A stretch of DNA of 41,601 nt from an uncultured bacterium (GTDB lineage Bacteria > Bacillota > Clostridia > Oscillospirales > Oscillospiraceae), in the NCBI GenBank assembly GCA_946548895.1, contig CAMNQF010000031.1, positions 1 through 41,601 on the forward strand. The letters run 5' to 3'. Position 1 is the first letter of the stretch. Each line of letters opens with the position of its first letter. The translations under genes and the position numbers were made by a program. Under the pieces are notes generated by a model, which was not told the DNA's origin, ran no database searches, and worked only from the letters and a program-made list of their open reading frames with translations. This document shows positions 41,493-41,601 of the stretch, one piece after another.

Positions 41493-41601
41493 CTACTTTC
41501 TCCCCCGCTGGGGATTTGGATTTTTGAGCAAGTCCGACTTTTCCGAAATCTTTTTCAGCCACTTCTTTTCTTCCCCGGACAGCTTCTTAAAGTTCAGCCG
41601 C
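41493..41601 (-). CDS. C-terminal 35 codons of a gene entering from the right, possible toxin
   Basis: A minus-strand frame with no stop from the window edge (first full codon at 41600) to TAG 41493-41495 encodes RLNFKKLSGEEKKWLKKISE and ends QRGRK: a very basic, lysine-rich C-terminus. It is followed after 26 bases by the acidic small gene, with the latter's ribosome binding site in the gap, so both belong to one operon. Basic C-terminus plus acidic neighbour suits a toxin-immunity pair, but a mobilisation protein is equally possible; the gene body lies outside the window. Confidence 0.5.
   Translation of the reverse strand, partial: RLNFKKLSGEEKKWLKKISEKSDLLKNPNPQRGRK

Overview
The window is GC-rich DNA that reads like the chromosome of a spore-forming clostridial Firmicute, most likely a gut Oscillospiraceae (Flavonifractor/Lawsonibacter/Intestinimonas-like). 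This rests on protein character: SpoVT, a SpoIID/LytB protein, a LysM-GH18 spore-cortex-type hydrolase, formate-tetrahydrofolate ligase, TrkA/TrkH and QueA, together with canonical sigma-A promoters and AGGAGG-type ribosome binding sites. No rRNA or CRISPR array is present. The genus is an inference.

Layout. 1-134: 5' part of tRNA-Ala(GGC) with a consensus promoter. 261-3201: trkA-trkH potassium uptake operon. 3211-4875: fhs, preceded by an array of DnaA-box-like 9-mers (4935-5018). 5073-9012: operon-like run of nucleoside phosphorylase, rimI, a double-GNAT protein, a GNAT protein and tsaD. 9172-11897: polA and its promoter. 12001-17487: a 1828-residue STAND ATPase (DUF4062-like N-terminus, NACHT-type P-loop, long helical-repeat arm), a bacterial relative of the TEP1/NWD1/NPHP3 architecture and the most likely novel system here. 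17810-19815: TetR regulator with a doubled palindromic operator and a cation:proton antiporter whose first 29 codons are frameshifted off. 19898-20732: APH(3')-like kinase. 20784-21457: spoVT. 21464-23840: GH2 glycosidase and ferritin. 23847-26006: an alanine-rich hypothetical protein, then an ECF sigma/anti-sigma pair. 26061-28762: LysM-GH18 hydrolase and a CofE-like protein. 28815-31746: lysine/diaminopimelate/dipicolinate genes asd, dapA, dapB. 31787-34763: SpoIID-like protein overlapping queA. 34776-40049: ilvD followed closely by a soluble hybrid histidine kinase and an HD-GYP phosphodiesterase.

The right end changes character. 40088-40380 carries a 27-codon peptide gene with a strong promoter, a Shine-Dalgarno hidden in a hairpin and a strong converging promoter on the other strand: the layout of a type I toxin-antitoxin locus. 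From about 40500 the DNA is full of palindromes and holds a very good pMV158/MOBV-type transfer origin (40589-40626, predicted nick 40620/40621) with no relaxase beside it. It ends in two lower-GC genes on the minus strand, one cut by the window edge, which may be the tail of a toxin-immunity pair. This end looks like the edge of a mobilisable or conjugative element.

All protein names are based on motifs and family memory; no database search was run. Start codons were re-chosen from ribosome binding sites where the longest reading frame looked too long.
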